Assembly: GCA_026389585.1 (NCBI GenBank)
Contig: JAPLHP010000052.1
Span: 1 to 36,672, forward strand
Length of the DNA: 36,672 bases
Direction: 5' to 3'
Origin: Chloroflexota bacterium
GTDB taxonomy: Bacteria; Chloroflexota; Dehalococcoidia; UBA2247; RBG-13-53-26
The notes under the pieces were generated by a model. It was given only the letters and a program-made list of their open reading frames with translations, was not told where the DNA came from and did not search any database. The translations under genes were made by a program, and so were the position numbers. Below are positions 1 through 8,429 of the stretch, piece after piece (within the stretch, counting starts at the first letter, position 1; each line of letters opens with the position of its first letter).

Positions 1-35
1 GGTAGCCTTCCAGGAACAACTTATGTACACTCAAA

Positions 36-2933
36 ATGAACCAAAAACTAATGCTCAGGAAAAGGAGAAAAGTGAACCTCAAGCAGTACTCGACACAGTC
101 TGAAAAGCTGTTCCTGGCCGACCTCTGGCCGGAATTCGCAACCCAGGAAGGCGAGAAGGCCCTCGACGAGAGAGTGTGGGTGATCGTGCGCCAGGCGACC
201 ATGCAAGATCACACCCGCCGAGCCGACCTGGTGGGTTTTGTCAACGGCCTGCCCCTGGTTCTGATCGAACTCAAGGCTGCCCACCGCCGCCTGGAGACTG
301 CCTTCACCGGCAACCTGCGCGACTACAAGGACACCGTGCCGCAGCTTTTCTGGCCCAACGCCCTGATTATCCTCTCCAACGGGAGCCACAGCCGCGTGGG
401 CAGCGTGACCGCAGGCTGGGAGCACTTTGACGAGTGGAAAAAGGTGGGCAGCGAGGACGAGGAGGGCAGGGTCTCGCTGGAGACCATGCTGCGCGGCGTC
501 TGCGAACCGGCGCGGCTGCTGGACCTGGTGGAGAACTTCAGCCTGTTTCAGGAAGTGCCGGGCGGGCTGATCAAACTGACGGCCAAGAATCACCAATATT
601 TGGGAGTCAATAACGCTCTGGAGGCCCTGGCCGACATCCGGCAAAGGGACGGCAAGCTGGGCGTCTTCTGGCATACCCAGGGCAGCGGCAAGAGCGTGGC
701 GATGATTTTCTTTGCACAGAAGGTGCTACGCAAGGTTCCGGGCAACTGGACCTTTGTGGTGGTCACCGACCGGCAGGAGCTGGACGGGCAGATTTACAAG
801 AACTTCGCCTCGGCGGGGGTGGTGACCGAAGGCCGCGCCCAGGCGGAAAGCAGCAAGCACCTGCGGCAGTTGCTCAGCGAGGATCACCGCTATGTCTTCA
901 CCCTGATCCACAAGTTCCGCACCGAGAAGGGCGAGGCCCACCCGGTGCTCTCGGAGCGGCGTGACATCATCGTCATCACCGACGAGGCCCACCGCAGCCA
1001 GTACGATACCCTGGCGCTGAACATGCGCACGGCCCTGCCCAACGCCGGATTCCTCGCCTTTACCGGCACACCGCTGATCGTGGGCGAGGAGAAGACCCGG
1101 CAGGTCTTCGGCGAATACATCAGCGTCTATGACTTCCAGCAGTCGGTGGCCGACGGCTCCACAGTGCGGCTCTACTACGAGAACCGCATCCCCGAGCTGC
1201 AACTGGTAAACGAGAATCTCAACGCGGACATGGAGCGCCTGCTGGAAGCGGCGGAACTGGACGAGTCGCAAGAGAAGAAACTGGAGCGGGAATTTGCCCG
1301 CGAATATCACCTGATCACCCGCGACGACCGGCTGGAGGCGGTGGCCAAAGACCTGGTCGCGCATTTCACCGGGCGGGGCTTTCAGGGCAAGGCCATGGTG
1401 GTCTGTATCGACAAGGCCACTGCCATTCGCATGTACGACAAGGTGAAGAAGCACTGGGGCGAGAAGGTTGCGGCGTTGCAGGCGGAACGGGCCGGGGCGG
1501 ACGGCGACGCCCGGCGGGAGATTGAAGAGCGCATCGCCCGGATGGAAGAGACCGACATGGCGGTGGTCGTCTCTCAGGGACAGAACGAGATCCAGGAGAT
1601 GAGCACGAAGGGGTTGGACATCCGCCCGCACCGCAAGCGCATCGTGGAGGAGGACCTGGAGACGAAATTCAAGGACCCGGACGACCCCTTCCGGCTGGTG
1701 TTTGTCTGCGCCATGTGGATGACCGGCTTCGACGTGCCGATCTGTTCGACCCTGTACCTCGACAAGCCCATGCGCAACCATACACTGATGCAGACAATCG
1801 CCCGGGCCAACCGGGTTTATCCTGGCAAGGTGAGCGGCCTGATCGTGGACTATGCCGGGGTGTTCCGCAATCTGGAGCGGGCGCTGGCCATCTACGGCGC
1901 GGGCGGCGGAGGCACTAAGCCCGTCGAGGACAAGTCCGCATTGGTGGCGGCATTGCGGCAGGCGCTGGAAGAAACCCGAAACCTATGCCAGGAACAGGGG
2001 GTGAGACTGAAGGCCTTCCAGACCGCTGGGGGATTTGAGCGTGTCGGCCTGCTCGATGACGCCGTGGAGGCTCTGGTGGCATCAGAGGAGATCAAGCGCC
2101 GCTACCTCGATCTGGCTAACACCGTGCAGCGGCTCTATAAGGCCGTGCTGCCCGATCCGGCCGCGCATGAGTTTGCCGCCGAGGTGACACCCGTGCAGGT
2201 CATCGCCGAGAAAATCCGCGCCCTGACCCCGCTGGCGGACATTTCTCTGGTCATGCAGCAGGTGGAAGGCCTGCTCGACCGCTCCATCGCCACGGAGGGC
2301 TACATCATCCGCGAGGTAAGCCTGCCCTATGGCGACGAGCATTGGGTTGACCTGAGCAGAATTGACTTCGAGAAGCTGGCCAAGAAATTCATGACGGGCC
2401 GCAAGCGCACACTGAACGAGAAACTCAAGGGAACGGTGGCGCAAAAGCTCATGGCCATGGTGCGGCTAAACCGCACGCGCATGGATTATCTGGAACGATT
2501 CCAGCAGATGATTGACGCCTACAACGCGGGCAGCCTCAATGCCGAGGAGTTTTTCCAACAACTGGTGGCCTTTGCCAAGAGCCTGAATGAAGAAGAACAG
2601 CGGGCCGTTGGCGAACAACTTAATGAAGAAGAGTTAGCGCTCTTCGACCTCTTGACTAAGCCGGAGATTGAACTGAGCGAGGCGGACAGGGAGAAGGTCA
2701 AAGCCACCGCTCGGGAGCTGCTGAACACGCTCAAGGCGGGCAAACTGGTGCTCGATTGGCGCAAACGCCAGCAGGCCCGCGCCGAGGTGCGGGTGACCAT
2801 CGAGAAACTACTGGACCAGGGGTTGCCGAAAGCCTACACGCCGGAGCTGTTCGAGCAAAAGACCACCGCCGTGTTCCAGCACGTCTATGAGGCTTACTAT
2901 GGCGCCGGGCGCAGTGTGTATGCCGCGGCATGA
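36..2933 (+). CDS. hsdR: Type I restriction enzyme R subunit (HsdR), N-terminus apparently short
   Basis: This is the ATP-dependent DNA translocase and nuclease subunit of a type I restriction-modification complex, which works with HsdM and HsdS. Visible motifs run in family order: a PD-(D/E)xK nuclease core (D64, then E78-x-K80 in IELK), Walker A GSGKS (216-220), DEAH box (316-319), TGTP motif III (343-346) and a motif VI-like QTIARANR (586-593). The protein is 965 aa. Most HsdR proteins carry roughly 60-120 more residues before the nuclease core, so the start is doubtful. An in-frame TAG at 3-5 limits this frame, and a different open frame (bases 2-103) runs in from the left, so a frameshift or true truncation is possible. 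No ribosome-binding site precedes the ATG. hsdM and hsdS are not in the window and may lie to the left. The family call is certain; the exact start is not. Confidence 0.93.
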   Translation: MNQKLMLRKRRKVNLKQYSTQSEKLFLADLWPEFATQEGEKALDERVWVIVRQATMQDHTRRADLVGFVNGLPLVLIELKAAHRRLETAFTGNLRDYKDTVPQLFWPNALIILSNGSHSRVGSVTAGWEHFDEWKKVGSEDEEGRVSLETMLRGVCEPARLLDLVENFSLFQEVPGGLIKLTAKNHQYLGVNNALEALADIRQRDGKLGVFWHTQGSGKSVAMIFFAQKVLRKVPGNWTFVVVTDRQELDGQIYKNFASAGVVTEGRAQAESSKHLRQLLSEDHRYVFTLIHKFRTEKGEAHPVLSERRDIIVITDEAHRSQYDTLALNMRTALPNAGFLAFTGTPLIVGEEKTRQVFGEYISVYDFQQSVADGSTVRLYYENRIPELQLVNENLNADMERLLEAAELDESQEKKLEREFAREYHLITRDDRLEAVAKDLVAHFTGRGFQGKAMVVCIDKATAIRMYDKVKKHWGEKVAALQAERAGADGDARREIEERIARMEETDMAVVVSQGQNEIQEMSTKGLDIRPHRKRIVEEDLETKFKDPDDPFRLVFVCAMWMTGFDVPICSTLYLDKPMRNHTLMQTIARANRVYPGKVSGLIVDYAGVFRNLERALAIYGAGGGGTKPVEDKSALVAALRQALEETRNLCQEQGVRLKAFQTAGGFERVGLLDDAVEALVASEEIKRRYLDLANTVQRLYKAVLPDPAAHEFAAEVTPVQVIAEKIRALTPLADISLVMQQVEGLLDRSIATEGYIIREVSLPYGDEHWVDLSRIDFEKLAKKFMTGRKRTLNEKLKGTVAQKLMAMVRLNRTRMDYLERFQQMIDAYNAGSLNAEEFFQQLVAFAKSLNEEEQRAVGEQLNEEELALFDLLTKPEIELSEADREKVKATARELLNTLKAGKLVLDWRKRQQARAEVRVTIEKLLDQGLPKAYTPELFEQKTTAVFQHVYEAYYGAGRSVYAAA

Positions 2934-2984
2934 AGCCGATGCCCGCCTCCTACTCCCCACCAGCCTTGTAGAACTTCAGTCTGT

Positions 2985-3015
2985 CTCCCTTTGTATCCGA
3001 GCTGAGGTTGGGGTG
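2985..3015 (+). repeat. Rep1 intergenic repeat, copy 1
   Basis: First of five intergenic copies sharing the core TATCCRAGCTGAGGTTG, here preceded by CTCCCTTTG and followed by GGGTG. It lies between the hsdR stop and the RDD gene. All five copies are on the plus strand. Confidence 0.75.
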
Positions 3016-3056
3016 CTATGATGACTGGGGCAGATCATACCAGACTCCAGGAATCG

Positions 3057-3065
3057 TGTTATAAT
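3057..3065 (+). promoter_or_regulatory. Extended -10 promoter for the RDD gene
   Basis: A perfect TATAAT at 3060-3065 is preceded by TGT, giving an extended -10 element. No convincing -35 box is present, which is usual for this promoter class. The predicted transcription start is near 3072, leaving about 35 nt of leader before the chosen ATG. Confidence 0.55.
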
Positions 3066-3106
3066 CCCACCCAACACTTGCTCGCATGATGAAAGGAGAC
3101 GGAATT

Positions 3107-3625
3107 ATGTATTGCATCAAATGCGGGGCGACAAACGATGACCAGGCCCGTTTTTGCCGCTCGTGCGGAATAACTCTGCAGGCAGCCGGCGTCGGAACGG
3201 GCACTCCAGCAGCACTTTATTCAGCCGTTCAGTACGCAGGCTTCTGGAGGCGGCTAGGGGCTAGTTTGATTGATGGACTGCTTGTAAGTGTGGTGGTTTT
3301 GGTCATCTACTTCATCCTCATCTTGTCGGCAGGACTGGTAGGATTAGTCGTTGGCTACATAGCAGACTTAATCGGGGTATGGCTATATTATGCGTTGATG
3401 GAGAGCTCATCCCGTCAGGCAACTCTTGGCAAGATGGCACTGGGTATCATAGTCACTGACACTGAAGGTCAGCGGGTTTCCTTTGCAAAGGCGACCGGAA
3501 GACACTTCGGCAAGATTGTCTCGGGCATAATACTGTATATAGGGTTTATCATGATCGCCTTCACGGAGAAGAAGCAGGGGCTGCACGATATCATGGCGAA
3601 CTGCCTCGTGGTGATCAAGAAGTAG
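3107..3625 (+). CDS. RDD-family membrane protein with N-terminal zinc ribbon
   Basis: The 172-aa protein begins with a zinc-ribbon knuckle pair (C3-x2-C6 and C17-x2-C20), followed by a short linker and an RDD domain. The RDD domain holds the RLGASLID segment that gives the family its conserved Arg and Asp, two to three hydrophobic helices, the LGKMALGI loop and a conserved QGLHDIMA near the C-terminus. RDD proteins are poorly characterised membrane proteins; some act in ion transport. The ATG at 3107 was chosen over the in-frame ATG at 3086 because GAAAGGAGA sits about 7 nt upstream of it. It is a monocistronic unit with its own extended -10 promoter and a strong terminator, and Rep1 copies lie on both sides. 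The substrate is unknown. Confidence 0.85.
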   Translation: MYCIKCGATNDDQARFCRSCGITLQAAGVGTGTPAALYSAVQYAGFWRRLGASLIDGLLVSVVVLVIYFILILSAGLVGLVVGYIADLIGVWLYYALMESSSRQATLGKMALGIIVTDTEGQRVSFAKATGRHFGKIVSGIILYIGFIMIAFTEKKQGLHDIMANCLVVIKK

Positions 3626-3647
3626 TAACTGAAAGACTCTGTTCCCT

Positions 3648-3680
3648 CAAGAGGGTGCGGCAGAGATGCCCACCCTCTTG
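3648..3680 (+). terminator. Strong hairpin terminator after the RDD gene
   Basis: CAAGAGGGTG (3648-3657) pairs perfectly with CACCCTCTTG (3671-3680). The stem continues as GGCA/TGCC closed by a GAGA tetraloop with one bulged C, giving 14 pairs. The downstream tract is only weakly T-rich (GTTTCCTCT). Confidence 0.7.
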
Positions 3681-3694
3681 GTTTCCTCTATAGA

Positions 3695-3725
3695 CTCCCT
3701 CTATATCCAAGCTGAGGTTGGGGTG
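3695..3725 (+). repeat. Rep1 intergenic repeat, copy 2
   Basis: This copy has the core TATCCAAGCTGAGGTTG followed by GGGTGGTAT. It starts 15 bp after the RDD terminator hairpin and sits between the RDD and YgbA-like genes. It shares a further GCAGGTCAC-type tail with copy 3. Confidence 0.75.
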
Positions 3726-3773
3726 GTATACAAGATCAGCAGCAGGTCACTCAGAAGTGCAATCTGTGGCTTT

Positions 3774-4127
3774 CTAATGAGGGCGAACTGGTTCTTTCCT
3801 TGATCGATCCACGAAGTGACATATTGCCAGGAGGGGATGTCTGTGAAGCATGCGAGGCCCAGAATACCGCATTACGGTTCTGATCTTGTCTCTCATAGCA
3901 GGCTTGAAACAATGGACAGGACATTTGGCACAAGTCGTCTTGCCCTCCTGGAATGGGCATTTCTCAAGACGCTCCTTAGCATAGACCATGAGCTCACTAC
4001 ATTCAGGGCATGGTCTATCAATTCCGTGTTGGCTGTGACAGTAGAGATCTATCATGACTGCGATGGTCTTGCTTTCCCTGGTTATTCTGGGATGTCTCCT
4101 GTTCACTGCAAGTGAATTCTGACACAA
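3774..4127 (-). CDS. ygbA: YgbA-family (nitrous oxide-stimulated promoter family) cysteine protein
   Basis: The protein matches the YgbA family named for nitric/nitrous oxide-responsive promoters. It has the conserved LYC-x2-QHG segment, a CPEC pair, the signature KCPF then TCAKCPVHC, and KPAMRDKIR-x-VMRYSGPRM. These cysteines suggest metal binding. In enterobacteria ygbA belongs to the NsrR regulon and is linked to nitric oxide stress; the role here is inferred from family only. The frame opens at TTG 4127. GTG 4106 is an equally plausible start because homology begins only around the RITRESKTIAVM segment, and neither start has a clear ribosome-binding site. It is a single minus-strand gene with Rep1 copies on both sides. 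The family call is confident; the start is not. Confidence 0.83.
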   Translation of the reverse strand: MCQNSLAVNRRHPRITRESKTIAVMIDLYCHSQHGIDRPCPECSELMVYAKERLEKCPFQEGKTTCAKCPVHCFKPAMRDKIRTVMRYSGPRMLHRHPLLAICHFVDRSRKEPVRPH

Positions 4128-4165
4128 AAAGTAGATCCCAGTCTATAGAATCGACCTGCATTGGA

Positions 4166-4196
4166 CTACACTTTGTATCCAAGATGAGGTTGGGGC
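4166..4196 (+). repeat. Rep1 intergenic repeat, copy 3
   Basis: The copy reads TTTGTATCCAAGATGAGG then TTGGGGCTGG, one base different from the common core. It is followed by an ACAGGTCAC segment also seen after copy 2. It lies between the YgbA-like gene and the next hypothetical. Confidence 0.7.
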
Positions 4197-4259
4197 TGGC
4201 ACAATGATCAAGGACAGGTCACCTCTTTCGGCAGGCTCCAAGTACTGAAATTCCCAGGC

Positions 4260-4745
4260 TCAGCCAGCTTTCTTCAGTATCGTCTTCAGGTCAGTCGAGA
4301 GTTGCCTCATACTGGAGACCCACTTATCTACCACAGATGCCGCAGAAAGCCGTCCAGCGAGTTCACGTTGCTCCAAAGCACCCCTGACCTCAGGGATTTG
4401 GGATGAAAACTGGCCCATTTGTTGGAAGTAGTTCACCACGGCTGACTCAATCGCCTTCTTCTCACTATCTTGCAGGAATGGCTTCTTCCACAAAGCCGAG
4501 CCCTTGTTGAGATGTGATGCGGTAGGGGAATGTGTGCCCGCCAGTCTCTCGCTCACAGCCTCGTGAGCTTCCTGCGCAGCTGGTATTTTCAGACTCAGAG
4601 CCAAGACAAGTATTCGCAGAGCACTCTCATCATCGGGTCCTATTTGCTCAGCTCTCGCCCGCCATGAACCATCCTGAGGGGAACCAGTTGCATCATCCAG
4701 TAGACGTACAATACTGTGCAAAATGAGTTTGGTTTTGTTGTCCAT
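4260..4745 (-). CDS. Hypothetical protein, predicted mostly alpha-helical
   Basis: I do not recognise this 161-aa protein. It is hydrophilic, rich in Ala, Leu, Ser and Gln, has no cysteines, transmembrane segment or signal peptide, and ends in a lysine-rich tail (KTILKKAG). Long stretches without proline or glycine suggest a helical bundle. The ATG at 4745 is preferred over the GTG at 4754 because a GAGG lies 8 nt upstream of it. A candidate promoter lies about 40-70 bp upstream. Rep1 copy 3 lies just past its 3' end. Confidence 0.6.
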   Translation of the reverse strand: MDNKTKLILHSIVRLLDDATGSPQDGSWRARAEQIGPDDESALRILVLALSLKIPAAQEAHEAVSERLAGTHSPTASHLNKGSALWKKPFLQDSEKKAIESAVVNYFQQMGQFSSQIPEVRGALEQRELAGRLSAASVVDKWVSSMRQLSTDLKTILKKAG

Positions 4746-4783
4746 GAACCTCACCTCATTAGGGCTTTTATGGTGCCTTGCCT

Positions 4784-4812
4784 ATCTTATTCTCGGTTAT
4801 AAGATTTGTCCA
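4784..4812 (-). promoter_or_regulatory. Candidate sigma70-type promoter for the hypothetical gene at 4260-4745
   Basis: On the minus strand, TGGACA (4807-4812) and TAAGAT (4784-4789) are separated by exactly 17 bp and oriented toward the gene. Both hexamers deviate from consensus. Confidence 0.35.
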
Positions 4813-4963
4813 GATGCCAGGGAATCTAATCATTTTCTAAGGTTGTCCTCATCTGAGATTAAGCTGCCTCGGCTATAGTGGGGATACTCGAAAGGTTCCT
4901 CCCCTTTTGAGGGCTGGAGGCAAGCCTACCAGCACGTTTTAGAAGGAGGTGAGGGGGGGCAGC

Positions 4964-5218
4964 ATGCTGACAATAGAGCAAGAAACACAAGCACGGCGAA
5001 GGGGAGCCAAGTGGTATCCCAAGAGACATGACGACCTGGTGATTGAACGTTGGGCTCTGGCATGTAGTGCGATACATAGTGACTGCCATGCCTGCAAGTT
5101 CCACAATCAATGTCAGGACCTTGCCGACAGGTTGATTGGATGCATCGATGTCCGGTCGCCCATCAGGTATCAAAGGAAGAGTGTCTCAAGCCTGAATAGA
5201 ACCACTCACAGCCAATAA
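4964..5218 (+). CDS. Small cysteine-containing hypothetical protein
   Basis: An 84-aa protein with an excellent ribosome-binding site (AGGAGGTGAGG, about 9 nt before the ATG), which decides this start over an in-frame upstream one at 4949. Its notable feature is a cysteine cluster: an ACSAIHSDCHACKF segment followed by NQCQDL, then one more cysteine. This would suit a small metal-binding fold. The first half is basic (RRRGAKWYPKRHD). No family is recognised. The strong Shine-Dalgarno and regular cysteine spacing argue for a real gene. Confidence 0.55.
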   Translation: MLTIEQETQARRRGAKWYPKRHDDLVIERWALACSAIHSDCHACKFHNQCQDLADRLIGCIDVRSPIRYQRKSVSSLNRTTHSQ

Positions 5219-5367
5219 AAGGCAAATAACAATTTAGATAGCTGCCGGCAGTGTCGCGTCAGGTCATTATCGGCCGATTCGCCAAGTTCCGTGAGTGCGG
5301 CTTATTCTATCACATACCAGGTCGAAATCGTATTTCATTCGGATCTCCAGACTCGACGAGAGTGAGC

Positions 5368-6606
5368 CTACCCGGCCCCGTCGATCACCCCATCATTCTG
5401 AAACCTGGCGATTTCCGTCTCGCTGTAGCCGGCAATATCCCGCAGTATCTCCCGGGTATGCTCGCCCAGCTTGGGCGCCGTGAAACCGGGGCTGGCAGGT
5501 GTCTTGCTGAACTCAACGGGATAAGCCGGCACCTTGATATTGCCGAACAGTCGGTGACTCGTCTCGACGATGTATTCGTTGGCTGTCGTCTGCGGGTCTT
5601 TGATCAACTCCATCGCGGTGTTCACCGGAGAGCAGAAGACATCGCGTTCGGAGAGGATGGGGACCCACTCGTCCCGCGTCCTGGAGACGAAAACCGTGTC
5701 CAGGAAGGCGATGAAATCATCGCGGTTCTCGAACCTTCTCTCCCAGTTTTTGAACCTGCCGTCGTGCTCCAACTCCGGGTGGTCGATGGCCAGGCAGAAG
5801 TTCCGCCAGGCGGTGGGATGGTGGGCCACTGTTATGCAGAGCCATTTGCCATCCCGGCACTTGTAGTAGTTCCGCAGCGGGTCAGTGGACTTGTGCTGGT
5901 GGCGCGGCACGTCCTGATCCATGATGAGGGCGTTGAGGACATTGAAGTACTGCAGGAACATGGCGGAACTCAGCAGAGATACCTTCACTTCTTGCCCCAG
6001 GCCGGTGCGCTCTCTGGCATAGAGGGCGGTCAGGATAGCGTGGCTGATGGTGATGGACGTCATCTGGTCGATCAAGCCAAACTGGGCGATAAGAGGCGGC
6101 ATGTCTGGCTCGCCCACGGCCAACATGAGCCCCGATCTGGCCTGACCGAGGAAATCAAAACCTCCGGCATCCCTGTCGGGGCCTCTTGATCCGAAGGCGG
6201 ACACGGCAGCGTATATCAGCCTGGGATTGACCTGACACAGGTCCTCATAGGTCATGCGCTGCTTCTTCACGGCTTTGGCGCGGAAGTTGGTCACAAATAT
6301 GTCGCACTTCGATACCAGGCGGTAGGCGATCTGCTTGCCCTCTTCCTTACTCAGATCCAGGGCAATGCTCTTCTTGTGGCGGTTGGCTCCCTCGTAGAAG
6401 ATGCTGTGACCGTCCTTGGCCACGGGGACGTTGCCGAAGCGGACCAACCCGCGAATGGGGTCGCCGGTCTTGGGAAGCTCTATCTTGATGACTTCGGCCC
6501 CCAAGTCACCCAAGATAGCGAGGCCTCCCGGCCCGGCGTGAAAGGCCCCCCACTCCAGGGCGCGAACACCTCTCAGCGGCTGCTGGCCAGAATGCTTGTC
6601 ATTCAT
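5368..6606 (-). CDS. CaiB/BaiF family (class III) CoA-transferase
   Basis: A 412-aa family III CoA-transferase, normal length for the group. These cytosolic enzymes move CoA between carboxylic acids via an aspartyl-CoA thioester. Visible signatures are LEWGAFHAGPGGLAILGDLGA near the N-terminus, the GAEVIKIE motif with GDPIRG (about 36-53), NRHKKSIALDL (75-85), NPRLIYAAVSAFG (127-139), and GLID180 at the position of the catalytic Asp, followed by ALYARERTGLGQEV. The usual glycine before this Asp (GD) is Ile here. The substrate cannot be told; relatives act on formate, oxalate, carnitine, bile acids or aromatic acids. It stands alone with no acyl-CoA dehydrogenase or hydratase beside it. An AGGGA lies about 7 nt before the ATG. 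Confidence 0.9.
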   Translation of the reverse strand: MNDKHSGQQPLRGVRALEWGAFHAGPGGLAILGDLGAEVIKIELPKTGDPIRGLVRFGNVPVAKDGHSIFYEGANRHKKSIALDLSKEEGKQIAYRLVSKCDIFVTNFRAKAVKKQRMTYEDLCQVNPRLIYAAVSAFGSRGPDRDAGGFDFLGQARSGLMLAVGEPDMPPLIAQFGLIDQMTSITISHAILTALYARERTGLGQEVKVSLLSSAMFLQYFNVLNALIMDQDVPRHQHKSTDPLRNYYKCRDGKWLCITVAHHPTAWRNFCLAIDHPELEHDGRFKNWERRFENRDDFIAFLDTVFVSRTRDEWVPILSERDVFCSPVNTAMELIKDPQTTANEYIVETSHRLFGNIKVPAYPVEFSKTPASPGFTAPKLGEHTREILRDIAGYSETEIARFQNDGVIDGAG

Positions 6607-7085
6607 ACTTTGTCCCTTTGGCTCCTTTCCAGAATTCGCCGCGCCACGCGGGATGAACGAAATCGCTTATCATAATGGTAATCCTGAGGCAGAACATTAA
6701 CAAGAGACAAGGCTAACCTAAGTGATATTTACTCATGGTGCTGCCTGCGACAAGGAGTACCCAGGATGAAGGCCACCCGACCCGCTCCAGAAGGGGGACC
6801 GCAGAACCCATCTTCGGCAACTCTCCGAATTTGGGGGCTCCTGAAGGATTCCCTTTTATCACGCTGAAAATGAATCGCCGGACTTTGTGCTCAGTGATTT
6901 CGTGTGAGAGCGAATACCAATTATTGAACCATTTTGTAGGCACTGAACAATCTGACGTTTTGTTCACCTACCCAACAATACAGGCGAACAATACACTACC
7001 GGCTAGATTGTGAGGAACCAAGCACATGCAAATCGCAGGATTATGAGCAGTTCATTCTTGCCGCTGCACGTCACGCACATAAAGC

Positions 7086-7118
7086 TGAGTTGATGAAAGA
7101 TACCCTTTCATCAACTCA
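7086..7118. repeat. Perfect 14-bp inverted repeat
   Basis: TGAGTTGATGAAAG (7086-7099) and CTTTCATCAACTCA (7105-7118) are exact reverse complements around a 5-nt loop (ATACC). No T-tract follows on either strand, so it is not an obvious intrinsic terminator. It lies about 100 bp before Rep1 copy 4. Confidence 0.8.
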
Positions 7119-7214
7119 CATCGGTAATTCCTACGGTATCTTGACACGATCCCTGTTGGTAGCGGAATCAACTGGTTTCAGGAGTCGTATTTGGCTGTGG
7201 TTCTTCACGTTGGC

Positions 7215-7243
7215 CTCCCTTCTACCCAAGCTGAGGTTGGGTG
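7215..7243 (+). repeat. Rep1 intergenic repeat, copy 4
   Basis: CTCCCTTCTACCCAAGC then TGAGGTTGGGTG; this is a slightly shortened copy of the core, in the same orientation as the others. It lies just beyond the 3' end of the minus-strand gene at 7377-8291. Confidence 0.7.
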
Positions 7244-7376
7244 ACCAAATGGACAGTTGCCCTTCATGTTTGAAGTTGTGAATTGGCCGTCATGGGGCAG
7301 GGATTAAATGTAACGTTAGACGGATGAGCTGCAGCTGCGAAGCGGCTGTCTGCTCGATGAGGTGGTTGGACAAGAC

Positions 7377-8291
7377 TTACTCTGGCTCATTGGGCGATCC
7401 CTGCGCCATCTCACGCTCAACATACTCGATGTCCAGAAGCGCACTGGGAAGGTCGAATGGGAGAGGCTCTGGGATTGGCGGCAGAGTGATAGCCAGAGCT
7501 CGTGCGATTCCAGTTCGCACCGCGGCGGCAACGAGGGTCGCAAGTCCACGATACCGCCGGAGATCACACTCCTCCAAGTTAGTTCGGGCATGGGCCAGGT
7601 CAAGCCGGCTTTCGTAGACATCCGTCGCCACCGCCTGCGTGTACCCCAGCAGATCGGTCAAGAAATAGATAACCCTCTCTCGTAGCCCTGGGCCAATCGC
7701 CTCTTCAACTCCGCAGCTCTTGCACTGGCGAACTCTGCCAAGTGCGCCTTCCTGCATGCCCGCCAGCAGATCGAGTGCGTTGTTCAGCGCAACGAGCTGA
7801 TCAACGGCGTCGCTCGTGGCCAATCCATGCGCCCACCAACGAATCACGCGCTGTACTCTTGCATCGATTGACATGGCGAGAAGTTCGGCTGTAAGCGGTG
7901 CCGGAGGGGCAGTGGTCGTGGTATCTGTAGCCCGCGTTATGAAGCGGTACTTGGGTGGCTTGTCGGTGATGCGACGCTTCACAGAAACACCACCGGATAC
8001 GCGCACCGGCCGACCTATTCCCAACGTGGCGAGCGCCGTGACATTGTCGACCAACCCTTTCGAGCGCTCATAGACCACGTGAGACTCCAGCGGGGTGCAC
8101 CCCTTGTTCTGAAGCGACAACACGGCATTGAGTTCATGGAGCCCAGTCCATTTGCCATCGTCATTGAACCCGGGGGAGAGCGTCAGTTGCCGCAGACCCT
8201 CGACCAAGGGTGCTTTTGACGAGTGGCGCTCATCGCTTATATAGAACTCGCCGGTGAGTTTCGCATGCACCGTCCATTCTTCTGTTGCCAT
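7377..8291 (-). CDS. Uncharacterised protein with a possible HEPN-type C-terminal region
   Basis: A 304-aa soluble protein with no signal peptide. The first 120 residues look like a beta-rich domain. A Thr/Ala/Pro linker (about 121-135) leads to a helical second half. That half contains a CKSC pair (C190, C193) and an Rx4H motif (R229-LDLA-H234) inside a helical stretch, the pattern of HEPN RNase domains. The overall shape recalls proteins annotated as MauJ-like, a label that says little about function. GAGGAGC sits about 8 nt before the ATG. The gene is bracketed by Rep1 copies 4 and 5. The open frame and start are secure; the HEPN reading is tentative and rests on the motif alone. Confidence 0.7.
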   Translation of the reverse strand: MATEEWTVHAKLTGEFYISDERHSSKAPLVEGLRQLTLSPGFNDDGKWTGLHELNAVLSLQNKGCTPLESHVVYERSKGLVDNVTALATLGIGRPVRVSGGVSVKRRITDKPPKYRFITRATDTTTTAPPAPLTAELLAMSIDARVQRVIRWWAHGLATSDAVDQLVALNNALDLLAGMQEGALGRVRQCKSCGVEEAIGPGLRERVIYFLTDLLGYTQAVATDVYESRLDLAHARTNLEECDLRRYRGLATLVAAAVRTGIARALAITLPPIPEPLPFDLPSALLDIEYVEREMAQGSPNEPE

Positions 8292-8429
8292 GCACTTGCT
8301 CCTCTATCTTAGCGCTGGTGGCTTCCACATTAGCATTGTCAAACATTCCCTTTTGTCTTGCCGCAATGGTTGCATGAATCTTAGTACAGGCGATCCAATC
8401 GGGTCAACAACGAACACCGGAGTACTCGG

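Larger units (their letters stand above)
6607..7376. other. 770-bp intergenic region without a supported gene
   Basis: Open frames here (6713-6967 minus; 6735-7013 and 7090-7281 plus) have no recognisable motifs or ribosome-binding sites, and the first two overlap on opposite strands. The supported contents are a long perfect hairpin (7086-7118) and Rep1 copy 4 (7215-7243). It may hold a decayed gene. Confidence 0.5.

Noticed and set aside
726-1781. 351-codon open frame opposite hsdR
   Set aside because: Shadow of the GC-rich hsdR coding strand; the helicase motifs lie on the plus strand.
2985-3015. Rep1 as a sigma70 promoter (TTGTAT ... TATGAT)
   Set aside because: The spacer would be 20 bp and the -10 hexamer is not kept in other copies.
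5251-6189. 312-codon open frame opposite the CoA-transferase
   Set aside because: Antisense shadow; the minus-strand frame shows the family's catalytic motifs and a ribosome-binding site.
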